Below are positions 23,737 through 32,193 of a DNA stretch of 64,000 bases, piece after piece. Made by a program: the position numbers and the translations under genes. Position 1 is the stretch's first letter; the number at the start of each line of letters is the position of its first letter. The stretch comes from Brevibacillus laterosporus. Lineage in GTDB: Bacteria; Bacillota; Bacilli; Brevibacillales; Brevibacillaceae. The notes beneath the pieces were generated by a model. The model did no database searches. It was not told where the DNA came from and saw nothing but the letters and a program-made list of their open reading frames with translations. The DNA lies in assembly GCA_007833815.1 (NCBI GenBank), contig CP033464.1, forward strand, positions 4,458,001 through 4,522,000, given 5' to 3'.

Positions 23737-25341
23737 TTATGAAGTCAACTTCAATAATTCAATTGTATCCACGATGTAATATGACTTATTGCTCATTACT
23801 TTGTTATAAGACTGCTCTCCTTCAAATTGGTTTATTACTTCTTTATCTTCCGTTGTCATATCTTTGTATTTAACCTTTCCGTACGAAGGAGGTAGCCAGT
23901 TTCTTTTTTGTGATCCAAATAAATTAAACTTGTGCAATAACTCCATGTTTTTGAATTCAATATGGCATGTGCCTTTTTTGTAGAAAGTGACATAAAAATA
24001 TTTTAAACTAATTTTTTTGTTTTCATTGTAGTATTCAGCCATTTTTAAAGCCTGTGTTATATCTATTTCTTCAGTTTTCCCATTGTCCAAATAGTTGAAG
24101 ACTTTTTCAATGTCTTTTAATTTGTTTAATACTTTATAATTACTAGGCTCATACCTCCCCCAAGAATATTGCAAATCCCTAAATCCATTCAAAGGTATAA
24201 TCACTTTTTTGTTAATTTTATATGCTTTATTAGTTTTCCATCCGTTATAGTAATGAATATTTTTTGATGCTTCGTCAAAATAGTGTTTATGACTAAACTC
24301 TTCGAATAGGTTTAAAATCGTTTCCTCTACTCCTTGAATCATTTCTTTACTTAGTTGGATTCTTAGGGAATAAATGTTGTATAAGGAAAAATCATAATCC
24401 TCTAATTCATCTACAGACTCCAAATATTTCTGTTTTAAATTGCTTGTAAACAACCCTATAAACTGTTCATTGGTGAATAATGCGCTCCAGTATTTTGATC
24501 GAATTTGTTTTATATATGCATTTTCTATACTACTTCCTTCCTTGTCACTATATTCTAATTCTAATTTTAACACTGGTCTGTTATTATTTGTAAAACTATT
24601 TAGCATGAAAGGTTTTAAACTGTTATATTCATTTATGAGTGCTAACCCTACTTTTACTTCATAATTATACTGATCAACTATTCCCTTGATGAAATCAGAA
24701 TTTATCAATTTATCACTGGTATAATTTGTATTTATGTTATATTTTTGTTCTTGTTTCAATTCGTCCAAAATGACGCTGTTATACTCAATTTTAGGAATGT
24801 CTAAATAAATCAGAGCTATTTCTACATTTGTTTTTCTTTCTGCATCCGTAAAAGCATTTTCTATATATTCAATTTGGGCATTGTATTGATCTAATTGCCG
24901 TATAAGTTCTTTCCTACTGTTAGTGTAAGGGTTTCTCAATGTTTCAGCATTTAACAAGCAGACAATTTTCCCTCCTGATTGTTGCATTTCAATTGCTTTT
25001 AATAAATGTTTCTCTCCTTGAGAAAAAGGAGGATTCATAAAAATAGCATCGTAATTTTTAAATGTGTTATATGTTAAAAAGTCATCATGCACTAGTCTAA
25101 ACTGTTTCCCTTTCAATATGTATTGCAAGTTGTTATCTATTTCTATTGTGTCGATGTCGTATTTTTCATTTCTGTAATATGACTGACTATATTTAAATTT
25201 TTCTGTTATTGCTTCCGCAAGATTTCCCTTTCCTGCACTTGGTTCTAAGATTGTCCTAATTGTTTTAAAGTCTATAAGCGATAACATTTTATGAATTAAT
25301 TTACCTGGTGTCGGATAAAAGTCTGGATTGTTATTTAACAT
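23737..25341 (-). CDS. N6-adenine-type DNA methyltransferase with DUF4942-like C-terminus
   Basis: 534 residues. SAM-binding motif I is EPSAGKGN (33-40) and the catalytic motif IV is NPPF (103-106), as in N6-adenine or N4-cytosine methylases. The start DFYPTPGKLIHKML is usual for phage enzymes fused to DUF4942, which fits the long C-terminal half. It probably modifies phage DNA to resist host restriction. No cognate nuclease is seen. Confidence 0.88.
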   Translation of the reverse strand: MLNNNPDFYPTPGKLIHKMLSLIDFKTIRTILEPSAGKGNLAEAITEKFKYSQSYYRNEKYDIDTIEIDNNLQYILKGKQFRLVHDDFLTYNTFKNYDAIFMNPPFSQGEKHLLKAIEMQQSGGKIVCLLNAETLRNPYTNSRKELIRQLDQYNAQIEYIENAFTDAERKTNVEIALIYLDIPKIEYNSVILDELKQEQKYNINTNYTSDKLINSDFIKGIVDQYNYEVKVGLALINEYNSLKPFMLNSFTNNNRPVLKLELEYSDKEGSSIENAYIKQIRSKYWSALFTNEQFIGLFTSNLKQKYLESVDELEDYDFSLYNIYSLRIQLSKEMIQGVEETILNLFEEFSHKHYFDEASKNIHYYNGWKTNKAYKINKKVIIPLNGFRDLQYSWGRYEPSNYKVLNKLKDIEKVFNYLDNGKTEEIDITQALKMAEYYNENKKISLKYFYVTFYKKGTCHIEFKNMELLHKFNLFGSQKRNWLPPSYGKVKYKDMTTEDKEVINQFEGEQSYNKVMSNKSYYIVDTIELLKLTS

Positions 25342-25424
25342 TTGCTATATCCTCCTTATATTCAGTCTGTTATTTCAATTTTATAAGCAACCATAGCATC
25401 ATATAATATATATGGAGCTTAGGG

Positions 25425-25457
25425 ATTTTTATTATGCAGATACCCCTAAAACTGCAT
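25425..25457 (-). terminator. Weak terminator after the 25474 gene
   Basis: ATGCAG (25434-25439) pairs with CTGCAT (25452-25457); the minus strand then reads AATAAAAATCCC, so the T tract is poor. Confidence 0.35.
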
Positions 25458-25473
25458 GGAATACACTGCTCTG

Positions 25474-27336
25474 TTATATCGGTTTATACGTGTTTACAAT
25501 TGGTCTGATTCCCTGTTGTTCAAAGAGATTTAAAATCTCATCATACAGCTTTTTGTCACATGACAAGTACTTACTTTTGGTTAATGTGTAACCATTACAC
25601 ACTTCTACATCATGTAATACGGTTTCAGGTAGATCATGCCAGCCTTTATATACTAACAAAGTAGAATAAAAGTAGTTGTAATATAATTGTCTTTTATTCA
25701 CAGGTTTAAAAGTTAATTTTACAGCATTTTTATATTGTGCGTATGTTGTAGATTCTACGCTGTCAAATGTTATACGATTCGTGACAATTGTTCCAAAGTC
25801 AGAAATATAAAACAGTGTGAGTTTTTCGCCTTGTTGTATGTCTGCATTTTTGAATTGCTCCTGTATTCCATCCACTTCTTGCAGTAATTTATACATGCTT
25901 ACTTTTAGGGGTTCAGTGTACAACTGTTGTATAATTTTCTTTGTTAACTTCATATTGTATTGCTTAAATTTCTCTTTGATTGCTTCTTTGTACTCTTTCC
26001 AGCTTTCATTTTGCCATGTTTCAATGATATCTAAATCAGAAATAATATTGGTAGAAATATTCTCTAATTGGTCAGCCTGTTCTTTTAATGCTGTTATTTT
26101 TTCTTCACTTATTACCTGTTCGTATTTGAACGTCATTTCTATTGTTGCGTTATTTACTAGTCCAACATATCGAGCATAACTATATCCCTGTGCATCTATC
26201 ACGAATTGCAATTTGTTATTAAGATATACTGCAACTCCTAGTAAATTCCATTTTACAGTTTTCTTTTCGTCTTCATCCATGTTATAGAAATCTGCCATTG
26301 AATTAATTCTGTTATCGTCTGTATAACTTCCACCAGTTTCACATAGAAAGTCAAAATCATGTAATAACATGTTAGTAAAATATGTTAACGCTTCTTCATT
26401 GTTAAAATGTACTTCTTTTGTTATTTTCACGTTTTCGAGTGAGTATTCGCCCTGTTCAACTTCTTCCTTATATTCATCGATTGTATTATTTTTATTCATA
26501 TTTGCAAATTCAGAGCCGATTACAAAATATTGTTCGTTTTCTTCTAGTGTTTTTACATCTACGCTGTTATAAATAAATTCAATTTGTTTTTGTTCCTCTT
26601 GTTGGTGTTTTTTATATTCAATTTCTTCTAGTTCCCTTTGTTGTTGCCATTCTAAAAATTCTTGATGTCTTTTTTCTTCTTCAGCTTTTTGAGCTTCTTC
26701 AAATTTAATATCAAAATCTTTCATATTGTTTTCAATTTCTTCTGTTACTTTAGTTTGTGAATATTGCCAGTCAATTTCTACCCATCCATAAAAATTGTAA
26801 CTTCCTGCATAATCAGTGTAAGGGTCCGCTGGATCATAGCAATGATTATAAGCATTTAAAAGCTTACTGCAATATTCTCTGATTGCTATCAAGTATTTAC
26901 TTTCCTTCTCATATGGAGAAGATACAATGTAAAAATTAATGCTATTGTAATCACTTGTTACTGAAAATTTGCACTGAGGAAATCTTTTTCTGACGTGTGT
27001 GCGAATTTCCTTTGCCATTTCTTTTGTATACTGTTCCCTGTTAACTTCAATATCAGTCCATTGTGTAGAATCCCACAAACTAATATTATTATTTTTAGTT
27101 TTAGTTTTTTTAACTACTTTTTCTGTTGATATTGCGACTTGTTCACTGTCAATTGTAAGACTTCTAGCAATTTGGAAAGCCCTTTCTGATTGCTTTGTGT
27201 ACCAGCATTTTTTAAATCCTGACCATCTAAAACCATTTTCTTTCAAGTTGTCAATTACTTTTTGTACAGGCTTAGAATTAAAGAATAATTCAATTCCATT
27301 TAATTCCTCATTGATCTTCAATGTTGCTGTTCCCAT
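25474..27336 (-). CDS. Large polyvalent-type protein with N-terminal substrate-binding-like domain
   Basis: 620 residues. Residues 10-60 (GIELFFNSKPVQKVIDNLKENG, FRWSGFKKCWYTKQ) match a small domain often linked to phage and plasmid methylases and antirestriction proteins. The middle is a charged coiled coil (about 210-245). The last 130 residues share a domain with the 27725-28342 product: TFKP-x-NKR, a tyrosine-rich strand and KGWHDLPETV. It probably works with the methyltransferase encoded just downstream; the chemical role is unknown. Confidence 0.65.
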   Translation of the reverse strand: MGTATLKINEELNGIELFFNSKPVQKVIDNLKENGFRWSGFKKCWYTKQSERAFQIARSLTIDSEQVAISTEKVVKKTKTKNNNISLWDSTQWTDIEVNREQYTKEMAKEIRTHVRKRFPQCKFSVTSDYNSINFYIVSSPYEKESKYLIAIREYCSKLLNAYNHCYDPADPYTDYAGSYNFYGWVEIDWQYSQTKVTEEIENNMKDFDIKFEEAQKAEEEKRHQEFLEWQQQRELEEIEYKKHQQEEQKQIEFIYNSVDVKTLEENEQYFVIGSEFANMNKNNTIDEYKEEVEQGEYSLENVKITKEVHFNNEEALTYFTNMLLHDFDFLCETGGSYTDDNRINSMADFYNMDEDEKKTVKWNLLGVAVYLNNKLQFVIDAQGYSYARYVGLVNNATIEMTFKYEQVISEEKITALKEQADQLENISTNIISDLDIIETWQNESWKEYKEAIKEKFKQYNMKLTKKIIQQLYTEPLKVSMYKLLQEVDGIQEQFKNADIQQGEKLTLFYISDFGTIVTNRITFDSVESTTYAQYKNAVKLTFKPVNKRQLYYNYFYSTLLVYKGWHDLPETVLHDVEVCNGYTLTKSKYLSCDKKLYDEILNLFEQQGIRPIVNTYKPI

Positions 27337-27366
27337 TTATTGTTCCTCCTAAGTATGTTTTTCGTT

Positions 27367-27627
27367 TTATGCTACGTCTATAATGCTATTTGTAATTGGA
27401 TCTAAGAATTTAACTAAGGCATTATCTTTCCTAGCTTGTAATAGTAATTCTTCTGCATCATCATATGTATATTCAGAAAGAAACTCCGGTAAATCTATTA
27501 TCTCTTTCAATAGCCATTCTGCTTTTACATCGAACCAAAGTGAACCATTTAAGCTATCTACGTCCGAAACAGGAAGCAGATATTGAATGTTACTAGCATA
27601 GGTGTTAAGAGTGATTGTTTTATTCAT
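27367..27627 (-). CDS. Unknown 86-residue protein
   Basis: ATG behind AAAGGAGGATG. Mixed alpha/beta with an acidic helix (EYTYDDAEELLLQARK). Only 30 bp separate it from the large downstream gene, so the two are probably co-transcribed. Confidence 0.6.
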   Translation of the reverse strand: MNKTITLNTYASNIQYLLPVSDVDSLNGSLWFDVKAEWLLKEIIDLPEFLSEYTYDDAEELLLQARKDNALVKFLDPITNSIIDVA

Positions 27628-27657
27628 GTATTCATCCTCCTTTTATTTGAACCACCT

Positions 27658-27687
27658 GAGAAGCTTTTTGCTTCTCAACGCTTTGAG
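27658..27687 (-). promoter_or_regulatory. Two mutually exclusive hairpins in the leader of 27367-27627
   Basis: GAGAAGC (27658-27664) pairs with GCTTCTC (27670-27676) around five T residues, and the overlapping CTCAA (27674-27678) can instead pair with TTGAG (27683-27687). The shared bases make an attenuator-like switch possible. Confidence 0.4.
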
Positions 27688-27724
27688 CCTAAGGTCTGTT
27701 TATACTCGCTCAATCGAGTTATTA

Positions 27725-28342
27725 TCAACCTTCATATCTAATAATATGTTTATTGCCTTCCATACCATTCCACATAGGACCTAGCAAATTTTTAAAAGTT
27801 GGTTGACCTCTTAGCTCCTTTCTTACATTTGTTTTTTGCAAGATTCCTGTTTCTTCGTATTCTTTTTTTAAATCTGATATATCATTGTAAAATCTTCTGC
27901 CTTTTGCATCTGCCACCTGATAAATAAATTCAAAATCTTCTATGCTCTTATAGTAATCTTCATTTAAGATCACAAGAGGTTCTTCGCTTACAGAATTTAA
28001 CCCTTGGTATAGATATTTTTCATCAAAGCAACTATAGGATGTTTGAGTTACAATTCCTGCTATTTTATCTGTTGCATACATTTCATCTGCTACGTTTTGC
28101 CACCCTTTCCAAATGACTAAAGTTTTTCTAGGGGTGAATACTGTTTGATACCAAGTTCGTTTACCTTTTGGCTTGAATGTGATATACAGTGCATAGTCAT
28201 ACTGAGCATATTTTTTTACTTCAGCTTCTTTGATTACTACATGTTGAGCATTTGGAAACCCGAATTCATTAAAGCCAAACAATGTATATCTTTCGCCTGA
28301 AATTACTTCATTAACCACTTTTTCGAATTGTTGTTTTATCAT
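27725..28342 (-). CDS. Protein sharing a domain with the 25474-27336 product
   Basis: 205 residues. The central part (YALYITFKPKGKRTWYQTVF, then VIWKGWQNVADEM) aligns with the C-terminal domain of the 620-residue neighbour, including TFKP, the basic-aromatic strand and KGW. The two appear to share a module that may bind nucleic acid or each other. No known family assigned. Confidence 0.6.
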   Translation of the reverse strand: MIKQQFEKVVNEVISGERYTLFGFNEFGFPNAQHVVIKEAEVKKYAQYDYALYITFKPKGKRTWYQTVFTPRKTLVIWKGWQNVADEMYATDKIAGIVTQTSYSCFDEKYLYQGLNSVSEEPLVILNEDYYKSIEDFEFIYQVADAKGRRFYNDISDLKKEYEETGILQKTNVRKELRGQPTFKNLLGPMWNGMEGNKHIIRYEG

Positions 28343-28451
28343 CTTTTTTATCTCCTTTTTAACTATTATTATTTATGTTTACATTTTACTTTGAAAGTAA
28401 TAATTGACCGTATATAACTTGGTTCTTCATCTTCTGTAATCTACACCATTT

Positions 28452-28619
28452 TTATGCCACTCTTGCAACTCCTACAACTTCACCTATATTAGATAGATCT
28501 GATTCAAAAATATCTTCTGCATGCTCTCTAGACGTTGCCATGATGTAATGAATATCATAAACCATTTTACCTACGTTATTATCAAAACGCACTGCTCTGA
28601 TTTCATATTTACCCATCAT
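28452..28619 (-). CDS. 55-residue protein, unknown
   Basis: Starts with two ATG codons just after AGGAGGCG. A small beta-alpha protein (GKYEIRAVRF, then REHAEDIFESDLSNIGEVV) without motif. It has its own AT-rich upstream region and a copy of the 19-bp element. Confidence 0.65.
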   Translation of the reverse strand: MMGKYEIRAVRFDNNVGKMVYDIHYIMATSREHAEDIFESDLSNIGEVVGVARVA

Positions 28620-28681
28620 AAATCGCCTCCTATGTATTTCTTTCTTGATTACAATTATAAATTTTTATTTTATATTTTTCC

Positions 28682-28700
28682 AATAAAATAGTCATTTCAT
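28682..28700 (-). repeat. Dispersed 19-bp element, minus-strand copy
   Basis: On the minus strand ATGAAATGACTATTTTATT, only two bases different from copy 1. It lies about 63 bp upstream of the 28619 start. Confidence 0.5.
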
Positions 28701-28741
28701 TTGCACTGGTGAATTATTCTCACTTAATTTTCTTTTCAATT

Positions 28742-29122
28742 TTAGTACAATCTAGGTTTGTAATCAGCTATGTAAACGACATTAAACAGGTCATGGTCAT
28801 TTGCACAGCCGTCACACAAATATCCATTAAAAGGGATTTCTCTTTCTTCGATATGCTTAACTTCTATCCAACGTTTTCCTCGATATAGTGCCGTTTCTAC
28901 ATTACAGCCGCAACCCACACACTCGCAAGGGGACACATCAAAGATTTCACAATATTTCATAGCCTGCTCTAATGATTTCGCACTATCGAACAATAATTCG
29001 TAGCCGTCTTTTTCAAACCTCTCACGTTTAGTTACAAAACGCTTCTCTTGTTTGTCCGATAGAAAAATCGCATGGGTGTTCCATTCGTCAATTTTTTTTA
29101 TGTATATATTGATGAAAGACAT
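28742..29122 (-). CDS. Cysteine-rich zinc-binding protein, first gene of the leftward early promoter
   Basis: 126 residues. The centre has CECVGCGC and the C-terminal part CDGC, so at least one zinc site is likely. It is the first gene after the consensus promoter at 29178-29206 and so is expected to be expressed early under control of the adjacent repressor. Function unknown. Confidence 0.7.
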   Translation of the reverse strand: MSFINIYIKKIDEWNTHAIFLSDKQEKRFVTKRERFEKDGYELLFDSAKSLEQAMKYCEIFDVSPCECVGCGCNVETALYRGKRWIEVKHIEEREIPFNGYLCDGCANDHDLFNVVYIADYKPRLY

Positions 29123-29177
29123 CTGAACAGCTCCTTTAATTATTTATTTAACGTACTATAACCGTTCTTATGTCTTA

Positions 29178-29206
29178 ATTATAATCCATAAATATATGGA
29201 TGTCAA
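29178..29206 (-). promoter_or_regulatory. Consensus leftward promoter with operator in its spacer
   Basis: Minus-strand TTGACA (29201-29206), a 17-bp spacer and TATAAT (29178-29183) are a perfect sigmaA promoter. The spacer is filled by the palindrome ATCCATA-AATA-TATGGAT (29184-29201). A further half site, TTTATGGAT, lies at about 29209-29217. A bound repressor would block RNA polymerase completely. Confidence 0.85.
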
Positions 29207-29281
29207 TATTTATGGATGCATATATACAATTTTATTTTTAAGTGTTATAATGTATTTATTAAATAAATTGGGGTGAATTAT

Positions 29282-29494
29282 TTGCTTAAAGTGCGACTAA
29301 AGGAAATTCTTGAGAGTAAACCCGAATACACACAAAAGAGACTAGCCCAAGAAACTGGAATACAGCCTACAACAATAGCCGAAATAGCAAATAATATGCG
29401 GACAACATTTAACCGCAGCCATTTGACTAAAATTGCAAAAGTTCTTCAAATAACTGATATGAATGAATTATTTAAACTTGATGAAGATGAATAA
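29282..29494 (+). CDS. Small Cro/CI-type repressor
   Basis: About 70 residues with a helix-turn-helix (QKRLAQETGIQPTTIAEIANN). The TTG at 29282 is favoured as start because GGGGTG lies 6 bp upstream. It is divergent from the consensus promoter whose spacer holds a palindrome, and is the likely ligand of that operator. A simple early-gene switch is inferred. Confidence 0.85.
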   Translation: MLKVRLKEILESKPEYTQKRLAQETGIQPTTIAEIANNMRTTFNRSHLTKIAKVLQITDMNELFKLDEDE

Positions 29495-29496
29495 CC

Positions 29497-29538
29497 AAAA
29501 AAGCACCTCGCAGCGAGTATACTGGAGATGCTTTTTTT
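29497..29538. terminator. Bidirectional terminator after the small repressor
   Basis: AAAAAAGCA pairs with TGCTTTTTT, with an extra CTC/GAG segment inside. It ends the rightward repressor gene and, read leftward, also faces the membrane-protein gene. Confidence 0.7.
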
Positions 29539-29543
29539 ATGTA

Positions 29544-29562
29544 ATGAAAGGTAGATTTTATT
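29544..29562 (+). repeat. Dispersed 19-bp element, copy 5
   Basis: ATGAAAGGTAGATTTTATT, between the repressor terminator and the stop of the 29573-29971 gene. Confidence 0.5.
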
Positions 29563-29572
29563 GTTAAAAAGT

Positions 29573-29971
29573 CTATACTCTAATTAGTCCAACAAGGTGA
29601 AAATAAAGTGAAATTATCGAAACTATTACCGCAAAAATTAGAGAAGTTCCTTGCTCTTGCCCATAGGGATTGATATAAAAGGTTACTGCCCAGACTGATG
29701 TGATAATAACTGATAAGGTGATACAGAATGCAATATGATATTTTGAAAGATAGAGTTTGACTCCAAAATAAACAAGAAAAACTAAACTTAATATTACCAA
29801 AGTATTCATAAAAACAGTACTCCATGCATAATGAACTATACCACACAAAAAGACAAGCAATTCAGCCATAATACCCCAAAAAAATGAATCAGCCGTACTT
29901 TCAAAACGGTATCCTCTCCAAAAATTCTTTGTTTCCCTATAATATTTTCTTCCGTCATTAAATTTCCACAT
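29573..29971 (-). CDS. Small membrane protein
   Basis: 132 residues with about four membrane helices after a charged N-terminus (NDGRKYYRETKNFWRGYRF). The membrane helices cover the last 100 residues. A phage-encoded membrane protein of this size could serve in superinfection exclusion, but there is no direct evidence. A 5' inverted repeat precedes it. Confidence 0.65.
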   Translation of the reverse strand: MWKFNDGRKYYRETKNFWRGYRFESTADSFFWGIMAELLVFLCGIVHYAWSTVFMNTLVILSLVFLVYFGVKLYLSKYHIAFCITLSVIITSVWAVTFYINPYGQEQGTSLIFAVIVSIISLYFHLVGLIRV

Positions 29972-29990
29972 ACTTTCCCCCTGTTGATAC

Positions 29991-30036
29991 TAGTAGAATT
30001 AGTGTTTATGTAGTATAGCCAAGATTAATTCTACTA
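29991..30036. repeat. 11-bp inverted repeat upstream of the membrane-protein gene
   Basis: TAGTAGAATTA (29991-30001) and its exact complement (30026-30036) are separated by 24 nt. Possible operator or leader hairpin. Confidence 0.5.
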
Positions 30037-30085
30037 TAGCTGAAGAAGTACTGCATACCTCAAGTTTATGACCTCGTTAGCTTAT

Positions 30086-30466
30086 CTATCCTTCTATATC
30101 AGATTGAAAGGAGCTAATGATACTCTGTGGCTCCTCTTCAGTTAAAAACAACCTACAGTGAGAAGGTAAAACGCTACCTGTTTTACTATTTTTTACATAC
30201 AATACATAATATCTACTAGTTTTCATGATTTGGTATATTTCATCTTTATAACCAATTTCATCTCCAATAGGAGTGAATAGAAACCTTCTCCATACCTTTC
30301 TAGAATTTTCTTTTACGATGCAATCAGCTTTAGCCATCATTTCAATTCCATTCATAAACATAATGCTATATTTATCTGCTGATTTACCTGTAATGAATCC
30401 AGTTTCACCTTTAAAGTTACCTGATACAATTTTAATTAGTTGACCTAATTCATATTTAATCAACAT
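30086..30466 (-). CDS. KOW-like small protein
   Basis: About 126 residues from the ATG at 30466. Residues 5-40 (LGQLIKIVSGNFKGETGFIT) resemble a KOW motif as in NusG and ribosomal proteins, an RNA- or protein-binding strand pair. The rest is a beta-rich extension. It may be a transcription or RNA-binding factor. Confidence 0.55.
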   Translation of the reverse strand: MLIKYELGQLIKIVSGNFKGETGFITGKSADKYSIMFMNGIEMMAKADCIVKENSRKVWRRFLFTPIGDEIGYKDEIYQIMKTSRYYVLYVKNSKTGSVLPSHCRLFLTEEEPQSIISSFQSDIEG

Positions 30467-30546
30467 AAATATCACCACTTCTTAGTTATATATTAATTTT
30501 ATATAGTTTAATTACATTTAATTCCTAATGAAAATATACTTCTATC

Positions 30547-30600
30547 TCATAACGCAACATGTTGCGTTATGAACACTCCTTTTACGTAGTAAAATGAGTG
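30547..30600. repeat. Two adjacent palindromes beside an AT-rich tract
   Basis: 30547-30572 is a perfect 26-bp palindrome whose half is TCATAACGCAACA. 30574-30600 is an imperfect 27-bp palindrome: CACTC...GAGTG outside and TTTAC/GTAAA inside. Their centres are about 27 bp apart. A very AT-rich stretch (30601-30665) follows, and then the helicase-like gene. Possible replication origin or tandem operator; the region 30467-30741 has no gene that I can support. Confidence 0.6.
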
Positions 30601-30741
30601 TGTATCTTTTATACTTTTATGAATTAATTTATTATATATTTTATCTTTTTATATAAACCTTTCCTTTAAGACCTACAGCCCAAAAACGCAGTCATACCAA
30701 TGCTTTTTTTTTCGGTTTATTGCCTTTGAAGCAATAACATT

Positions 30742-31980
30742 TTATTTGATATCATCATCCAGCCAATTTATTAATAACTCTCTCATTCTTTTGCTTGGTA
30801 TATACAGATTGATTTCCTTACCTTCTCTAATAGCTGACCTCCATATCCATTGTAGTAATTCCTGCAACGCATTTAGATCATCATTCACCTTTACACCTTT
30901 TGATATGAAATAGTTAGCTATGACTGGATGTAAGAAACGATTGATTGTATATGCTAAGGCTGTCTTGTCTTTATATTCATTAGTGGCTCGACTCGTACAA
31001 GATACAAACCCTTTTGCATAACCCTTTCCTTTGAGCTTGGATTCATAATCTGCAAAGGTAGTCCACATATTGGCATCTGATTTAGATTTGAGTTTGTTGG
31101 TAAAAAAATTTAACACATTGTTTTTCATTTTACCATGCATATGCTTCTTTTCATGATACCACTTCTTAGACAATGAATGATCCTTATCCCCTATTTTATT
31201 TAGTTCATCCCCTTGATAAATATGAATTTTCTCTTTTAAGGATTTCTTAATTTCTGTATTACACTGCCCAGTGGTTTCTTTAAATAGATACAGATCACCC
31301 TCTTTAGTTGCAATATATTTTTTATATTGAATTGAATTAATGTCATAAAAATACTTTTGATATTGAGCTTCAAACAGATAAGTTAATACATAGACCTCTT
31401 TGAACTGTTTGAATATCTCTACTGGAAACGTCCACAATAACATTTTACCATTGTGTAATACTAGGTTATGATTTAGTGCATACCTTCTTATGAGCTTAAA
31501 TTCTCCATCATAAACCCCCTCACTCTGCTCTTTATCGGTGTTCCAATAAACTATACCATCGCTTTCATACATCCATTGATTTTCGAAAAGCATATTTATA
31601 TCATGTGGTTTAATATGTAATTCCTTAACAACTTCTATTACCTCATCTAAAACTAAAATGTAGTTACCACTATAGATCAATTCCTTAGTCTCTTCTGTAG
31701 CCATCTGGAATAACACATGAGTGGTTGCTATGTTCTTATTATCCTTGAGTAGATTATGAAATGAATCAAGCTTATAGAATGTTTCTCCATCTTTTGAAAA
31801 TACTTTAGGGTCGTAAAATTTCCTATCTGAACAAAACTTCTTAATACGTTCCACTTCTGGTAAGTAAGGTGTGATATAGATGTAATTGTTTTCTGTGTCT
31901 GAGTTGATCATGTTAATTGCCGCTGATGATTTACCACTACCCATAATGGAGTCAACTACTTTAATTATTGGCTGTGTCAT
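30742..31980 (-). CDS. P-loop helicase-like NTPase, probable replication protein
   Basis: 412 residues. Walker A is SIMGSGKSSA (11-20, Lys17) and the Walker B/DEAD-like box is LVLDEV (109-114). The order fits superfamily II helicases and resembles origin-binding helicase-like proteins of phages. The C-terminal half has a basic region (ITFADYE...SKLKGKGYAKGF-like) and a WIWRSAIREG motif that could be helicase motif VI. It probably acts in phage DNA replication; palindromes lie just downstream of the gene. Confidence 0.7.
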   Translation of the reverse strand: MTQPIIKVVDSIMGSGKSSAAINMINSDTENNYIYITPYLPEVERIKKFCSDRKFYDPKVFSKDGETFYKLDSFHNLLKDNKNIATTHVLFQMATEETKELIYSGNYILVLDEVIEVVKELHIKPHDINMLFENQWMYESDGIVYWNTDKEQSEGVYDGEFKLIRRYALNHNLVLHNGKMLLWTFPVEIFKQFKEVYVLTYLFEAQYQKYFYDINSIQYKKYIATKEGDLYLFKETTGQCNTEIKKSLKEKIHIYQGDELNKIGDKDHSLSKKWYHEKKHMHGKMKNNVLNFFTNKLKSKSDANMWTTFADYESKLKGKGYAKGFVSCTSRATNEYKDKTALAYTINRFLHPVIANYFISKGVKVNDDLNALQELLQWIWRSAIREGKEINLYIPSKRMRELLINWLDDDIK

Positions 31981-32001
31981 TTATTCCCCCTGATGCGTTT
32001 A

Positions 32002-32193
32002 CTATTCATACAGATCAATGTTAATAGTCAAATCATCATTTACATGTGTATCATAATCAACCTTTAAGCCATCTAGAATGTCAGTAATTAATTGAACCAT
32101 ATCACCTTGTTCAAACGCTTCATTGTTATTAGCGATGGTTACAGTATCATCGTTAGTTAATACAGACATGTATCTTACAAATTCATTAAGCAC
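32002..32193 (-). CDS. 63-residue acidic protein
   Basis: Acidic, alpha/beta, overlapping the ADP-ribosyltransferase gene by 8 bp and preceding the helicase gene by 22 bp. Small size and overlap suggest one operon with both. No motif. Confidence 0.6.
   Translation of the reverse strand: MLNEFVRYMSVLTNDDTVTIANNNEAFEQGDMVQLITDILDGLKVDYDTHVNDDLTINIDLYE

Noticed and set aside
25817-26179. Rightward frame of about 120 codons
   Set aside because: It lies fully antisense to the 620-residue protein gene, has shadow-type composition and no ribosome site.
29580-29846. Second minus-strand frame inside the 29573-29971 gene
   Set aside because: It has the poorer composition of the two overlapping frames (many Ser, Cys and Tyr) and no good start; the membrane-protein frame explains the region.
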